This document shows positions 1-7,816 of a stretch of 64,000 bases of DNA, piece by piece (the stretch's first letter is position 1; each line of letters opens with the position of its first letter). Origin of the DNA: Rhodoferax sp. (GTDB lineage Bacteria > Pseudomonadota > Gammaproteobacteria > Burkholderiales > Burkholderiaceae_C). The translations under genes were made by a program, and so were the position numbers. The notes under the pieces were generated by a model. That model was not told the origin of the DNA, did no database searches, and worked only from the letters and a program-made list of their open reading frames with translations. Location of the stretch: the NCBI RefSeq assembly GCF_028714215.1, contig NZ_JAQTMS010000013.1, forward strand, positions 1 to 64,000, given 5' to 3'.

Positions 1-108
1 GCACCGGCTAAGAAGGCTGCACCGGCTAAGAAGGCTGCACCAGCTAAGAAGGCTGCACCAGCTAAGAAGGCTGCACCAGCTAAGAAGGCTGCACCAGCTA
101 AGAAGGCT
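1..108 (+). repeat. Six tandem copies of an 18-bp coding repeat
   Basis: The unit GCACC(A/G)GCTAAGAAGGCT is repeated six times head to tail, differing only at one A/G position. It encodes A-P-A-K-K-A. The array starts at the window edge, so more copies may lie upstream. Because the unit is a multiple of three, gain or loss of copies keeps the frame. Confidence 0.95.
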
Positions 109-321
109 GCTGCCAAGAAGGTGCCTGCCAAGAAGGCTGCTGTAGCCAAGAAACCGGCTGCCAAGAAACCGGTAGCCAAGAAAGCAGCCAAGAAGCCGGC
201 CGCGAAGAAAGCCGCGAAAGCACCCGCTGCCAAGGCAGCGCCTGCCCCAGCTGCCCCCGCTGCTCAGACCACTTTGAGCCCGCAGGCCGCTTGGCCATTT
301 CCGACGGCTAACAAGCCTTGA
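1..321 (+). CDS. Histone H1-like Lys/Ala/Pro-rich DNA-binding protein (5' partial)
   Basis: The reading frame is open from base 1 and ends at a TGA at 319-321, so the start lies outside the window. The visible part is almost entirely A-P-A-K-K-A type repeats followed by A-A-K-K-P variants, then an Ala/Pro stretch and a short non-repetitive tail ending FPTANKP. This composition is typical of bacterial histone H1-like or AlgP-like proteins, which bind DNA through a disordered basic tail. It lies convergent to the PfkB-type kinase gene and is followed by a strong terminator. The number of repeat units probably varies between strains because the first 108 bases are near-perfect 18-bp repeats. Confidence 0.8.
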   Translation, partial: APAKKAAPAKKAAPAKKAAPAKKAAPAKKAAPAKKAAAKKVPAKKAAVAKKPAAKKPVAKKAAKKPAAKKAAKAPAAKAAPAPAAPAAQTTLSPQAAWPFPTANKP

Positions 322-343
322 ACCTCTAGGCAGGTTCTGCTCC

Positions 344-375
344 AAGCCCGATGCTTAACCGCATCGGGCTTTTTC
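344..375 (+). terminator. Intrinsic terminator of the histone-like gene
   Basis: An 11-bp perfect stem AAGCCCGATGC / GCATCGGGCTT (344-354 and 361-371) with a six-base loop is followed by a T-run up to 375. It sits 23 bases after the stop codon. The T-run is only on the plus-strand side, so it mainly serves the plus-strand gene. Confidence 0.9.
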
Positions 376-382
376 TTGAGCG

Positions 383-1285
383 CTACAAACCGAGCAATTT
401 CAAATCGACCGTGTAGTTCTGGGGTCCGCGTCCTGCAATTTTGAGTGCGCCCAAACGGTTTCCGAGTACCGCGCAACGTTCCAGTGACCAGCCCTGCTCC
501 AGTCCGAACAGCAAGGCACCTCGAAACGCGTCACCGCAGCCGGTGGGATCGACCAGCGCCGCGGCCTTGACCGCCGGAACATGGGTCTTTTTGCTGTCAA
601 CCCATACCTCACAGCCTTCGGCGCCCAGGGTGACGATCAGTCCTCGCACGTGATGCGAAATCTCGGCGTAACCCCAGCCGGTGCGATCACTCAGCATCCG
701 GCCTTCGTAATCATTCACCGTGACCCAACTGGCCTGGCCCAGCAGTGCCTTGAGTTCCGTCCCGTCAAACCTCGGGAGTTGCTGTCCCGGGTCGAAGACA
801 AAAGGGATCCCGGCCATGGCAAACTGCCCGGCATGTTGCCACATCGCATCGCGTCCATCGGGCGCGATGATGCCGAGTTTGATGTCGCCGCGAGCCGCAA
901 TCGAGGTCAGATGCGCGTGCTCCATGGCGCCGGGGTGAAAGCCATTGATCTGGTTGTTGTCGCGGTCCGTGATGATCATTGCCTGTGCCGTGTAAGCGCT
1001 GTCAATGGTGCGCACGAATTCGGTGGAGATGCCCTGACCGGCCAGCCGTTCCAGGTAGCTGCCGCCATCGCTGCCAAGCGTGGCCATGGGTAAGGCGGTT
1101 CCGCCAAGTTGCTTGAGTGCATAGGCAATGTTGCCGGCGCAGCCGCCAAAATCACGGCGCAGTGCAGGCACCAGAAACGACACATTCAAAATGTGCAATT
1201 GATCGGGCAGTATTTGCTCGGCAAAGCGGCCCTCGAAGTTCATGATGGTGTCAAAGGCCAGTGAGCCACAGATGATGGAAGCCAT
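383..1285 (-). CDS. PfkB-family carbohydrate/nucleoside kinase (adenosine-kinase-like)
   Basis: This 300-residue protein has the two PfkB family regions: a glycine-rich N-terminal segment (F-G-G-C-A-G-N-I-A near residues 45-55) and the C-terminal signature D-P-T-G-C-G-D-A-F (about residues 246-254), whose last Asp is the catalytic base. Family members phosphorylate sugars or nucleosides with ATP in the cytoplasm. Annotators often call this betaproteobacterial version adenosine kinase; the substrate cannot be read from the sequence. It is the last gene of the minus-strand block accB-accC-prmA-DUF3426-pfkB, 18 bases after the zinc-ribbon gene. Confidence 0.88.
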   Translation of the reverse strand: MASIICGSLAFDTIMNFEGRFAEQILPDQLHILNVSFLVPALRRDFGGCAGNIAYALKQLGGTALPMATLGSDGGSYLERLAGQGISTEFVRTIDSAYTAQAMIITDRDNNQINGFHPGAMEHAHLTSIAARGDIKLGIIAPDGRDAMWQHAGQFAMAGIPFVFDPGQQLPRFDGTELKALLGQASWVTVNDYEGRMLSDRTGWGYAEISHHVRGLIVTLGAEGCEVWVDSKKTHVPAVKAAALVDPTGCGDAFRGALLFGLEQGWSLERCAVLGNRLGALKIAGRGPQNYTVDLKLLGL

Positions 1286-1303
1286 AGTTTTTACAGGTTG
1301 AGT

Positions 1304-2134
1304 TCAAGGATAAAAAGCATATACACGGTAGCCGACGATGCGCTCGGCGGTAGCCGGGACATTGACAGCCAGAGCAAGTGAAATCGGCCGCTCGGAGGCG
1401 GCTGCCAGGGAATCCGATCCGACGCCCAGTTCGGTCGCCCGCAAGACTCGTCGCAGCACCGGCTGATCGCGCGAATCGGTCAACGTCAATTCGATCGCCG
1501 GTAACGCCAGTGCCACGGCGGCCGTATTTTTTAGCGTGAAATTCAGGCGGTAGGCGTCTTCCCTGAGTTTGGTAAACGAGGCGCTGTCGATCAGCACCGA
1601 GTCTTTCTGCCGCAGCGCCGACAGCTGGCAATTGAAGGCCTCGCAAAACGCCAGCAGCCATGGTTTGAGGTCCGGTTGCTGGGCTGCTATCCGGTCGCGC
1701 TCGTGGAACACAATTTGTCCGGCCAAAGTCAGCAGTAGCGTCAGGCTTAGCAATGCCAGGGCAACGCGCACCAGTGGCTTGTGCCACAAGGTGTCCTGAC
1801 GCGGCTTGCGCAGAAAAGAAACTTCGCCCGATTCGGTGGTGCTCTGAAGAGCCGGGCCCTGGTCTTCGTTGGAATCCGGCTCAGTCGGGATCATGGGCTC
1901 GGGCTGCGCCGATGCCAATTCCGGCGTTGCAGTACCGCCATCCACCGGGGTCGATGGGGGGGCGCTGTCGGCATTCTGTGGCAGGGCGTCCGGCGCCTGC
2001 GGTACCAGATGCAGCGAGGCATCAAAAATTGCATCGCATTGCCCGCATCGAACCCAGCCTTCAGAAATCCGAAGTTGATCGGGCACCACCTTGAACAGGG
2101 TCTGGCATCCCGGGCAACGTGTGATCATGCTCAT
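1304..2134 (-). CDS. Zinc-ribbon (MJ0042-type) membrane protein with DUF3426 domain
   Basis: The N-terminus carries two CxxC pairs (C7/C10 and C30/C33) spaced as in MJ0042 zinc ribbons, in the context R-C-P-G-C-Q-T-L-F and V-R-C-G-Q-C. An acidic/proline-rich linker follows, then one hydrophobic segment at about residues 147-168, then a roughly 100-residue C-terminal domain matching the DUF3426 pattern. The arrangement predicts a cytoplasmic zinc ribbon with the C-terminal domain outside the inner membrane. Function is unknown. It lies between prmA and the PfkB kinase gene, a linkage common in Comamonadaceae. Confidence 0.85.
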   Translation of the reverse strand: MSMITRCPGCQTLFKVVPDQLRISEGWVRCGQCDAIFDASLHLVPQAPDALPQNADSAPPSTPVDGGTATPELASAQPEPMIPTEPDSNEDQGPALQSTTESGEVSFLRKPRQDTLWHKPLVRVALALLSLTLLLTLAGQIVFHERDRIAAQQPDLKPWLLAFCEAFNCQLSALRQKDSVLIDSASFTKLREDAYRLNFTLKNTAAVALALPAIELTLTDSRDQPVLRRVLRATELGVGSDSLAAASERPISLALAVNVPATAERIVGYRVYAFYP

Positions 2135-2168
2135 TTGCCCGGAATTGTAGAGCCCAGCCCCAGGCCAA

Positions 2169-3074
2169 TCAGCGGGTTGCGGTCATCAGAATCCAGCCAT
2201 CTTCCTGATCCGAAATGTCAAGTTGGCAGTACGGGGTGTAGGCCTCTTTGAGTTCATCGGCCTGGCGCTCGAGGATACCGGCCAACACCAGCGATCCGGC
2301 CGGCGCCAGCCGCGACCAAAGCAGCGGTGCCAGCAGCTTCAGGGGGGTCGCCAAAATGTTGGCCAACACAGTCTGATAACTGCCCGTTACGATGTCAGGC
2401 AAACCGGTGTGCAGCCTGACCTGATTGGCTTGTGCGTTCTGAACCGTGGATTGGACCGCGGCCGTGTCGATGTCGACCGCGTCAATGTCGGTGGCACCAT
2501 GTTTGGCCGCAGCGATGGCAAGAATACCGGAGCCGCAGCCATAATCGAGCACCCGGCCGAGTCTGTTTGCCGCAAGCGAGGCGCCCACTTGCCCATGTCG
2601 CGCAATCCAGCGCAAACACATCCGGGTCGTCGGGTGCGTGCCGGTGCCAAACGCCAGACCCGGATCGAGCCGGATGATGACGCGGGCCTGCGCCGGGGGT
2701 TCGTGCCAGGTTGGCACAATCCAGAACTCCGGCGTGATATCGACCGGCGCGAACTGCGACTGGGTCAAGCGCACCCAGTCCTGTTCCGGCACTTCCCGTA
2801 ACGCCAGCGTCTTGCAGTCGGCAAAAAAATCCTGAACCTGCAACAGGCCCAGCGCATTTTTCGCCAAAGCCTCGGAGGCATACAGGGCCGATAACCGGGA
2901 GCGCTGCCAGCCGTCCTGCGGCGGCGGCATGCCGGGTTCTCCAAACAAGGCCTGCTCGGCATCGGTCTGGGCGTCAGCGTCTTCCACACTGACGCTCAAG
3001 GCGTCCAAGGCTTCAAGAGCATCGCTCAGGGTTTCGACCTGATCTTGCCGGCATAGCAGACTGAGTTCAAACAT
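2169..3074 (-). CDS. prmA: Ribosomal protein L11 methyltransferase PrmA
   Basis: PrmA methylates lysines of ribosomal protein L11 using S-adenosylmethionine. The 301-residue protein contains the family hallmark D-P-G-L-A-F-G-T-G-T-H-P-T-T and the SAM-binding motif V-L-D-Y-G-C-G-S-G-I-L-A-I-A-A, followed by the N-I-L-A-T-P-L segment typical of PrmA. I chose the ATG at 3074 (M-F-E-L-S-L-L), the usual start in relatives. An upstream GTG at 3110 would add 12 residues of no recognisable conservation. It lies downstream of accC, separated by a REP-like palindrome. Confidence 0.95.
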   Translation of the reverse strand: MFELSLLCRQDQVETLSDALEALDALSVSVEDADAQTDAEQALFGEPGMPPPQDGWQRSRLSALYASEALAKNALGLLQVQDFFADCKTLALREVPEQDWVRLTQSQFAPVDITPEFWIVPTWHEPPAQARVIIRLDPGLAFGTGTHPTTRMCLRWIARHGQVGASLAANRLGRVLDYGCGSGILAIAAAKHGATDIDAVDIDTAAVQSTVQNAQANQVRLHTGLPDIVTGSYQTVLANILATPLKLLAPLLWSRLAPAGSLVLAGILERQADELKEAYTPYCQLDISDQEDGWILMTATR

Positions 3075-3139
3075 GGATAGCACTATTGATGTTTCAGAAA
3101 ATAGCGACACTGTTGCACAGCAACGGATGGGGCGTTGTC

Positions 3140-3160
3140 ATTGCGGGCCTGACCCGCAAT
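3140..3160. repeat. REP-like palindrome between accC and prmA
   Basis: ATTGCGGG-CCTGA-CCCGCAAT forms an 8-bp perfect stem with a five-base loop, flanked by GTC on the left and CCATC on the right. A related element (ATTGCGGA-N5-TCCGCAAT) lies at 16495-16515. These are the short palindromic intergenic repeats common in this bacterial group. Confidence 0.75.
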
Positions 3161-3200
3161 CCATCAATGGCAGATCGGGTCTGGCCCACAAGCTTCCAGT

Positions 3201-4550
3201 TTAGCGTTGGTGCTGGCTCAGCCACTCTTCAAGGTAATGAATGTTGGTGCCGCCGGACAGGAATTTTGCATCCACCATCAGTTCCCGGTGCAGGGCAATG
3301 TTGGTGTTGATGCCTTCCACCACCGTTTCGCCGAGTGCCGTTTGCATGCGCACCAAAGCCTGTTCGCGGGTATCCCCGTGGACAATGATTTTGCCAATCA
3401 TTGAATCGTAATTGGACGGGACAAAATAATTGGTATAGATGTGCGAGTCGACCCGCACGCCCGGCCCCCCCGGCGGGTGCCACATGCTGATCCGACCCGG
3501 TGAAGGGGTGAATTTGTAGGGGTCTTCCGCATTCACGCGACACTCGATGGCGTGACCTCGAATCTGGATCTGACGTTGTGTGAAGGGCAGTTTTTCGCCG
3601 GCTGCAACCATGATCTGGGTCTTGACGATATCGACCCCGGTGATCATTTCCGTCACCGGATGCTCAACCTGGACCCGGGTATTCATCTCAATGAAGTAGA
3701 ACTCCCCGTCTTCATACAGAAACTCGAAAGTTCCGGCGCCACGGTAGCCGATCTTCTTGCACGCCGTTACGCAGCGTTCACCCAGGCGTTCGATCAGCTT
3801 GCGCGCAATACCGGGTGCCGGCGCTTCCTCGATGATTTTTTGATGTCGCCGCTGCATTGAGCAATCGCGCTCACCAAGGTAAACCGCATTTTTGAACTTG
3901 TCGGCCAGAATCTGGATCTCGATATGCCTGGGGTTTTGCAGAAATTTTTCCAGGTACACGGCGGAATTGCCGAACGCCGCGCCAGCTTCCGCCTTGGTCA
4001 TTGCGACGGCATTCACCAGGGCCGCTTCGGTGTGCACCACGCGCATGCCACGCCCGCCGCCCCCGCCAGCCGCCTTGATGATGACCGGGTAGCCAACTGC
4101 CTTCGCAATGCGACGAATTTGCAGCGGATCGTCTGGCAGTTCACCTTCCGAACCGGGCACGCAAGGAACCCCCGCCTTGATCATCGCCTGCTTGGCTGAC
4201 ACCTTGTCGCCCATCAGCCGGATCGACTCGGGTGTCGGCCCAATGAACTGAAAGCCGCTTTTTTCCACCCGTTCCGCAAAATCGGCGTTTTCGCTCAAAA
4301 AACCATAACCGGGATGGATCGCCTCCGCGTCCGTCACTTCAGCCGCCGAAATGATGGCCGGCATGTTCAGATAGCTGAGTGCCGACTGGGCCGGCCCGAT
4401 GCACACCGCTTCGTCGGCCAGTCTGACGTATTTGGCCTCACGGTCAGCCTCCGAATAGACCATCACCGCGCGGACGCCGAGTTCCCGACAGGCGCGCTGA
4501 ATTCTGAGGGCAATCTCGCCCCGATTGGCAACCAGGATTTTTTTGAACAT
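3201..4550 (-). CDS. accC: Acetyl-CoA carboxylase, biotin carboxylase subunit AccC
   Basis: AccC carboxylates the biotin carried by AccB using ATP and bicarbonate, the first half-reaction of acetyl-CoA carboxylase in fatty-acid synthesis. The 449-residue length is standard. Visible motifs are the N-terminal [13 protein letters not shown], the ATP-grasp glycine loop [11 protein letters not shown], and the active-site segment [16 protein letters not shown]. It follows accB with an 18-base gap, so the two are almost certainly cotranscribed. Confidence 0.97.
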   Translation of the reverse strand: MFKKILVANRGEIALRIQRACRELGVRAVMVYSEADREAKYVRLADEAVCIGPAQSALSYLNMPAIISAAEVTDAEAIHPGYGFLSENADFAERVEKSGFQFIGPTPESIRLMGDKVSAKQAMIKAGVPCVPGSEGELPDDPLQIRRIAKAVGYPVIIKAAGGGGGRGMRVVHTEAALVNAVAMTKAEAGAAFGNSAVYLEKFLQNPRHIEIQILADKFKNAVYLGERDCSMQRRHQKIIEEAPAPGIARKLIERLGERCVTACKKIGYRGAGTFEFLYEDGEFYFIEMNTRVQVEHPVTEMITGVDIVKTQIMVAAGEKLPFTQRQIQIRGHAIECRVNAEDPYKFTPSPGRISMWHPPGGPGVRVDSHIYTNYFVPSNYDSMIGKIIVHGDTREQALVRMQTALGETVVEGINTNIALHRELMVDAKFLSGGTNIHYLEEWLSQHQR

Positions 4551-4568
4551 AAACAGTGACGTTTAACC

Positions 4569-5018
4569 TCACTCAATCACGAACAAAGGCTGGCCGTATT
4601 CGACGGCTTGTCCGTTCTCGCACAGAATCTGGGTCACAACGCCTGATTTATCAGACTCGATTTCGTTGAGAATCTTCATCGCCTCGATAATGCATACCGT
4701 TTGGCCGACCTTGATCGAGTCGCCGATTTCCACAAAAGACTTGGCACCTGGCGAGGCGGCCCGGTAGAAGGTACCCACCATGGGCGATTTGACGCTATGG
4801 CCGACAACTGCGGGCGCCGGCGCTGCGGCAGGTTCTGCCGGCGTCAAGCCCGGTCCGGGGATGTTGACCGGTGCTGGCGCCGGCATGGCGTAATGCTGGG
4901 GAACGGCGCCGCCGCCCTTGACAATGCGGACCTTGCCCTCTGCTTCCGTGATTTCCAGTTCCGAAACATTTGATTCCGATACCAGGTCAATCAGTGTTTT
5001 CAGTTTTCTTAGATCCAT
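4569..5018 (-). CDS. accB: Acetyl-CoA carboxylase biotin carboxyl carrier protein AccB
   Basis: AccB carries the covalently bound biotin of acetyl-CoA carboxylase. The protein has 149 residues: an N-terminal [13 protein letters not shown] module, an Ala/Pro linker, and a C-terminal biotinyl domain with the E-A-M-K-I motif, whose K115 is the biotinylated lysine. I chose the ATG at 5018 because a GGAGA Shine-Dalgarno sequence lies just upstream and homologues begin MDLRK. The in-frame ATG at 5039 would place that ribosome-binding site inside the gene. It leads the accBC operon; a 21-bp interrupted palindrome lies 31 bases upstream. Confidence 0.96.
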   Translation of the reverse strand: MDLRKLKTLIDLVSESNVSELEITEAEGKVRIVKGGGAVPQHYAMPAPAPVNIPGPGLTPAEPAAAPAPAVVGHSVKSPMVGTFYRAASPGAKSFVEIGDSIKVGQTVCIIEAMKILNEIESDKSGVVTQILCENGQAVEYGQPLFVIE

Positions 5019-5049
5019 GAGGTCTCCAACGAATTTCAAGTAACAGGCG

Positions 5050-5070
5050 TCTAATTTACATTAAATTAGA
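5050..5070. promoter_or_regulatory. Interrupted palindrome upstream of accB
   Basis: TCTAATTTA-CAT-TAAATTAGA is a perfect 9+3+9 dyad in the AT-rich leader of accB, ending 31 bases before the ATG. It could be an operator for accBC or overlap its promoter. No transcription factor can be assigned from sequence alone. Confidence 0.5.
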
Positions 5071-5178
5071 TCAAAATACTGTCTTCTTCTATTATTTTAA
5101 TCGTACCCGAAGATCTCCCAGTGTCCCGTAGAGACCTCCTGATGAGCCCGGTCAGTGCGAACTCTACGCAATCCAGGG

Positions 5179-5745
5179 CTACTTCAGCAGCGCCCAAGCA
5201 TGCAACTCATTGGGCGTCACCTTGCCCATTTTACGATGCACCAGCTGCCCACTGGAACTCACCACCACGGTGAACGGTAAACCGCCTATCAGGTTCCCCA
5301 GGGATCGGCTGATCTCGATCCCGGAATTTCCTGCCATGGCGACCGGGAAGGTGACCGGGGTGCGAGCCAAAAATTGCTTCACGGGGTCGAGCTGATCAAC
5401 CGCCAATCCAATAACCTGCCATCCGTTGGCGGAATTTTGATTGAAGAAGCCGTTTAATAGCGGGAGTTCCTCTACGCAGGGTGGACACCAGCTGGCCCAG
5501 AAATTTAGCAGCAGAGGCTTGCCACGCAGGGCGCCCATGTGGAGCGTGGCACCGTCCGGGGTGGCAAACTCCAACCGCCAGAATTCCGAGTCAATGGCTT
5601 GTGGCGGTTCTGGCGACCTGGAAGTTCGCCAAGCCAGGCCGGCACCTGCCAAAGTGGCCGCGGCGGCGACTGCGCGCAGCAGCCAGCGCCTGCGGTTTTG
5701 CAGGGCGGTTTCTGCGATCCCGGAGCTTGGCGTTGTATCGGTCAT
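5179..5745 (-). CDS. TlpA/ResA-type membrane-anchored thioredoxin-like protein
   Basis: The 188-residue protein has a basic N-terminus, one hydrophobic anchor (about residues 20-40), and a redoxin domain with the motif N-F-W-A-S-W-C-P-P-C-V-E-E-L-P-L-L. The CPPC active site and W-A-S-W-C context are typical of TlpA/ResA/CcmG-like reductases acting on periplasmic protein disulfides. The segment with the conserved cis-proline (G-G-L-P-F-T-V-V-V) is also present. The start overlaps the stop of the upstream hypothetical gene by four bases, so they are translationally coupled. The real substrate is unknown. Confidence 0.88.
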   Translation of the reverse strand: MTDTTPSSGIAETALQNRRRWLLRAVAAAATLAGAGLAWRTSRSPEPPQAIDSEFWRLEFATPDGATLHMGALRGKPLLLNFWASWCPPCVEELPLLNGFFNQNSANGWQVIGLAVDQLDPVKQFLARTPVTFPVAMAGNSGIEISRSLGNLIGGLPFTVVVSSSGQLVHRKMGKVTPNELHAWALLK

Positions 5746-6335
5746 GGTTGACTATCATGCAATAAACGCCGAACCGCCGCCAGATCGCCTCGCGGGCTGC
5801 GCCCTTTGGCGTCGGGCCGTAGCGCGCCACGCTGGTCATCGCGGTCATAAATCAGCAAATGCAAGCCCACCTCTTCGTTCAAGTCCGGGCAGAAAGCATG
5901 CACGCTGAGTGCTTCCACCGGTTCGCCATGCAGGCCGGTGACGGTGCGCGGCACATAATTCACCCGTTGGTCAAGCAGGGAAATTTCAGTCGATTTGCTG
6001 TCATCACAAAACAACTGGATGTAGATATCTGACAAACGGGTTGCCGTGCCGTGCCATACGGCTCCTCCCAAGTGGGGCCGAAACGCCGCCAGGCGTTCCA
6101 TCCAGGTCAGGGCCAGGCGGCGCAGTGCCCGCAGTTCGCGGGCCTGTGTCTGGGCGCAGAAAAGCGCGATGTGTTCCATCACAGCCGATTCGATTTCGTC
6201 ATTGCCGGGTAACGCGCTACGCCCCGGCAAGCCCAGTTGCTTGACGGCACGGCGCTTGGCGGCGCCATATTCGAGCCCCTCTTCCACCACCAGCCGGGCC
6301 GCGGCAGCCGAGATTTCTGACTTCAGGGTATCCAT
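5742..6335 (-). CDS. Conserved hypothetical protein, coupled to the TlpA-like gene
   Basis: This 197-residue soluble protein has no signal peptide, membrane segment or catalytic motif that I can name. It is Arg/Glu/Leu-rich and mostly helical in composition in its first 115 residues. A segment follows reading R-L-S-D-I-Y-I-Q-L-F-C-D-D, then the conserved-looking V-N-Y-V-P-R and F-C-P-D-L-N-E-E-V-G-L-H-L-L-I-Y-D. It lies divergent to mpl with a 43-base gap and overlaps the TlpA-like gene by four bases. Codon usage matches its neighbours, so it is a genuine gene of unknown function. Confidence 0.8.
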   Translation of the reverse strand: MDTLKSEISAAAARLVVEEGLEYGAAKRRAVKQLGLPGRSALPGNDEIESAVMEHIALFCAQTQARELRALRRLALTWMERLAAFRPHLGGAVWHGTATRLSDIYIQLFCDDSKSTEISLLDQRVNYVPRTVTGLHGEPVEALSVHAFCPDLNEEVGLHLLIYDRDDQRGALRPDAKGRSPRGDLAAVRRLLHDSQP

Positions 6336-6378
6336 AAGGCCGTATTCTGCCCCTGTTGTGTCAGCCTAAAATTCGCGC

Positions 6379-7764
6379 ATGCACATTCATATTCTTGGCA
6401 TTTGCGGCACCTTCATGGGTGGCCTGGCCGCGCTGGCGCGCGAAGCGGGTCACAAGGTCACCGGTTGCGATGCCGGCGTCTATCCGCCCATGAGCGATCA
6501 GTTGCGCGCCCTGGGCATTGACCTGATAGAAGGTTTCGGCGTCGACCAGCTGGCCCTCCAGCCGGACATTTTCGTGGTTGGCAATATGCTTAGCCGCGCG
6601 CATCTGAGCGACGGCAGTCCGAAGTTTCCTCTGATGGAAGCCATCCTGGATGCCGGGCTGCTTTACACCAGCGGCCCGCAATGGCTGGCCGAACAGGTGT
6701 TGCAGGGCAGGCATGTGATTGCCGTGGCCGGTACCCACGGTAAAACCACCACCACGGCCATGATCGCCTGGATCCTTGAATCTGCCGGTCTGCAACCCGG
6801 TTTTCTGATCGGCGGCGTGCCACTGAACTTTGGCGTCTCTGCCCGCCTCGGCAAAGGTCCTACATTCGTGATTGAAGCCGACGAATACGACACCGCTTTC
6901 TTCGACAAGCGCAGCAAATTTGTGCATTACCGGCCGCGTACAGCGGTGCTTAACAACCTCGAATTCGACCACGCCGATATTTTTGACAATCTGGCGGCGA
7001 TCGAGCGCCAGTTTCACCACCTGCTGCGTACCGTACCCGCCAGCGGGCGCGTGCTGGTCAACGCTCTGGAGGAAAGTCTGGCGCGGGTGTTGCACATGGG
7101 CTGCTGGAGCGAGGTTCGCAGCTTTGGCGCGGCCGTCAGTGATTTCACTGCCGCCGGTGAGCCCGATGCCTTTGATGTGTTGTACCAGGGGCAGGTTGCC
7201 GGTCATGTGAAGTGGGCGCTTACCGGCGTGCATAACCAGCTCAATGCGCTGGCGGCCATTGCGGCGGCCCAGCACGTCGGCGTTTCACCCGCGCTTGCCG
7301 CCGACGCCTTGGGCCGCTTTGAAAATGTGAAGCGGCGGCTGGAACTGCGCGGCAGCGTGCAACGTCCCGGTGGCAGCATCACCGTTTACGATGACTTTGC
7401 CCACCACCCGACGGCCATTCGGACCACGCTGAATGGGCTGCGCCGCAAGGTCGGGCACAGTGGGCGCATCCTGGCGGTTTTTGAGCCGCGCTCCAACACC
7501 ATGAAGCTGGGCACCATGAAGGCCCAGCTTCCCTGGAGCCTGGAAGACGCCGATCTGGCGTTTTGCCACGGCGGCGCGCTGGGCTGGGATGCGCGTGAAG
7601 CCTTGGCCGGCATGGGCGCCAGGGCGCAAGTGGCGGACAGCATTGAGGCGCTGGTGGCTCAGGTCGTGGCCCAGGCGCGAGCCGGTGACCATATCCTGTG
7701 CATGAGCAATGGCGGCTTTGGCGGCATACACCTCAAACTGCTCCAGGTATTGGAAAAAACTTAG
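6379..7764 (+). CDS. mpl: UDP-N-acetylmuramate:L-Ala-gamma-D-Glu-meso-Dap ligase (murein recycling)
   Basis: Mpl joins recycled murein tripeptide to UDP-N-acetylmuramate with ATP, a cytoplasmic step of peptidoglycan recycling. The 461-residue protein starts with the Mpl-specific M-H-I-H-I-L-G-I-C-G-T-F-M-G-G. It carries the Mur-ligase ATP loop G-T-H-G-K-T-T-T-T (about residues 117-125), the E-A-D-E-Y-D-T-A-F-F-D-K-R-S-K segment that distinguishes Mpl from MurC, and the C-terminal domain motif Y-D-D-F-A-H-H-P-T-A-I. It is transcribed away from the hypothetical/TlpA-like pair. Confidence 0.96.
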   Translation: MHIHILGICGTFMGGLAALAREAGHKVTGCDAGVYPPMSDQLRALGIDLIEGFGVDQLALQPDIFVVGNMLSRAHLSDGSPKFPLMEAILDAGLLYTSGPQWLAEQVLQGRHVIAVAGTHGKTTTTAMIAWILESAGLQPGFLIGGVPLNFGVSARLGKGPTFVIEADEYDTAFFDKRSKFVHYRPRTAVLNNLEFDHADIFDNLAAIERQFHHLLRTVPASGRVLVNALEESLARVLHMGCWSEVRSFGAAVSDFTAAGEPDAFDVLYQGQVAGHVKWALTGVHNQLNALAAIAAAQHVGVSPALAADALGRFENVKRRLELRGSVQRPGGSITVYDDFAHHPTAIRTTLNGLRRKVGHSGRILAVFEPRSNTMKLGTMKAQLPWSLEDADLAFCHGGALGWDAREALAGMGARAQVADSIEALVAQVVAQARAGDHILCMSNGGFGGIHLKLLQVLEKT

Positions 7765-7772
7765 CTGCTTGC

Positions 7773-7796
7773 GGGACAGATCTTCAGCTCTGTCCC
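7773..7796. repeat. GGGACAGA...TCTGTCCC palindromic repeat (convergent intergenic)
   Basis: An 8-bp perfect inverted repeat with an eight-base loop lies between the convergent mpl and DAHP synthase genes. The same arms occur at 51863-51903 with a longer loop, so it is a dispersed repeat family. It may also work as a bidirectional transcription end, although no clear T-run follows. Confidence 0.6.
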
Positions 7797-7816
7797 CAAC
7801 TGATTACGGACAAGTT

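Noticed and set aside
1-108. CRISPR-like repeat array at the left edge
   Set aside because: The repeats are directly adjacent without spacers and encode a regular Ala/Lys/Pro pattern in an open frame.
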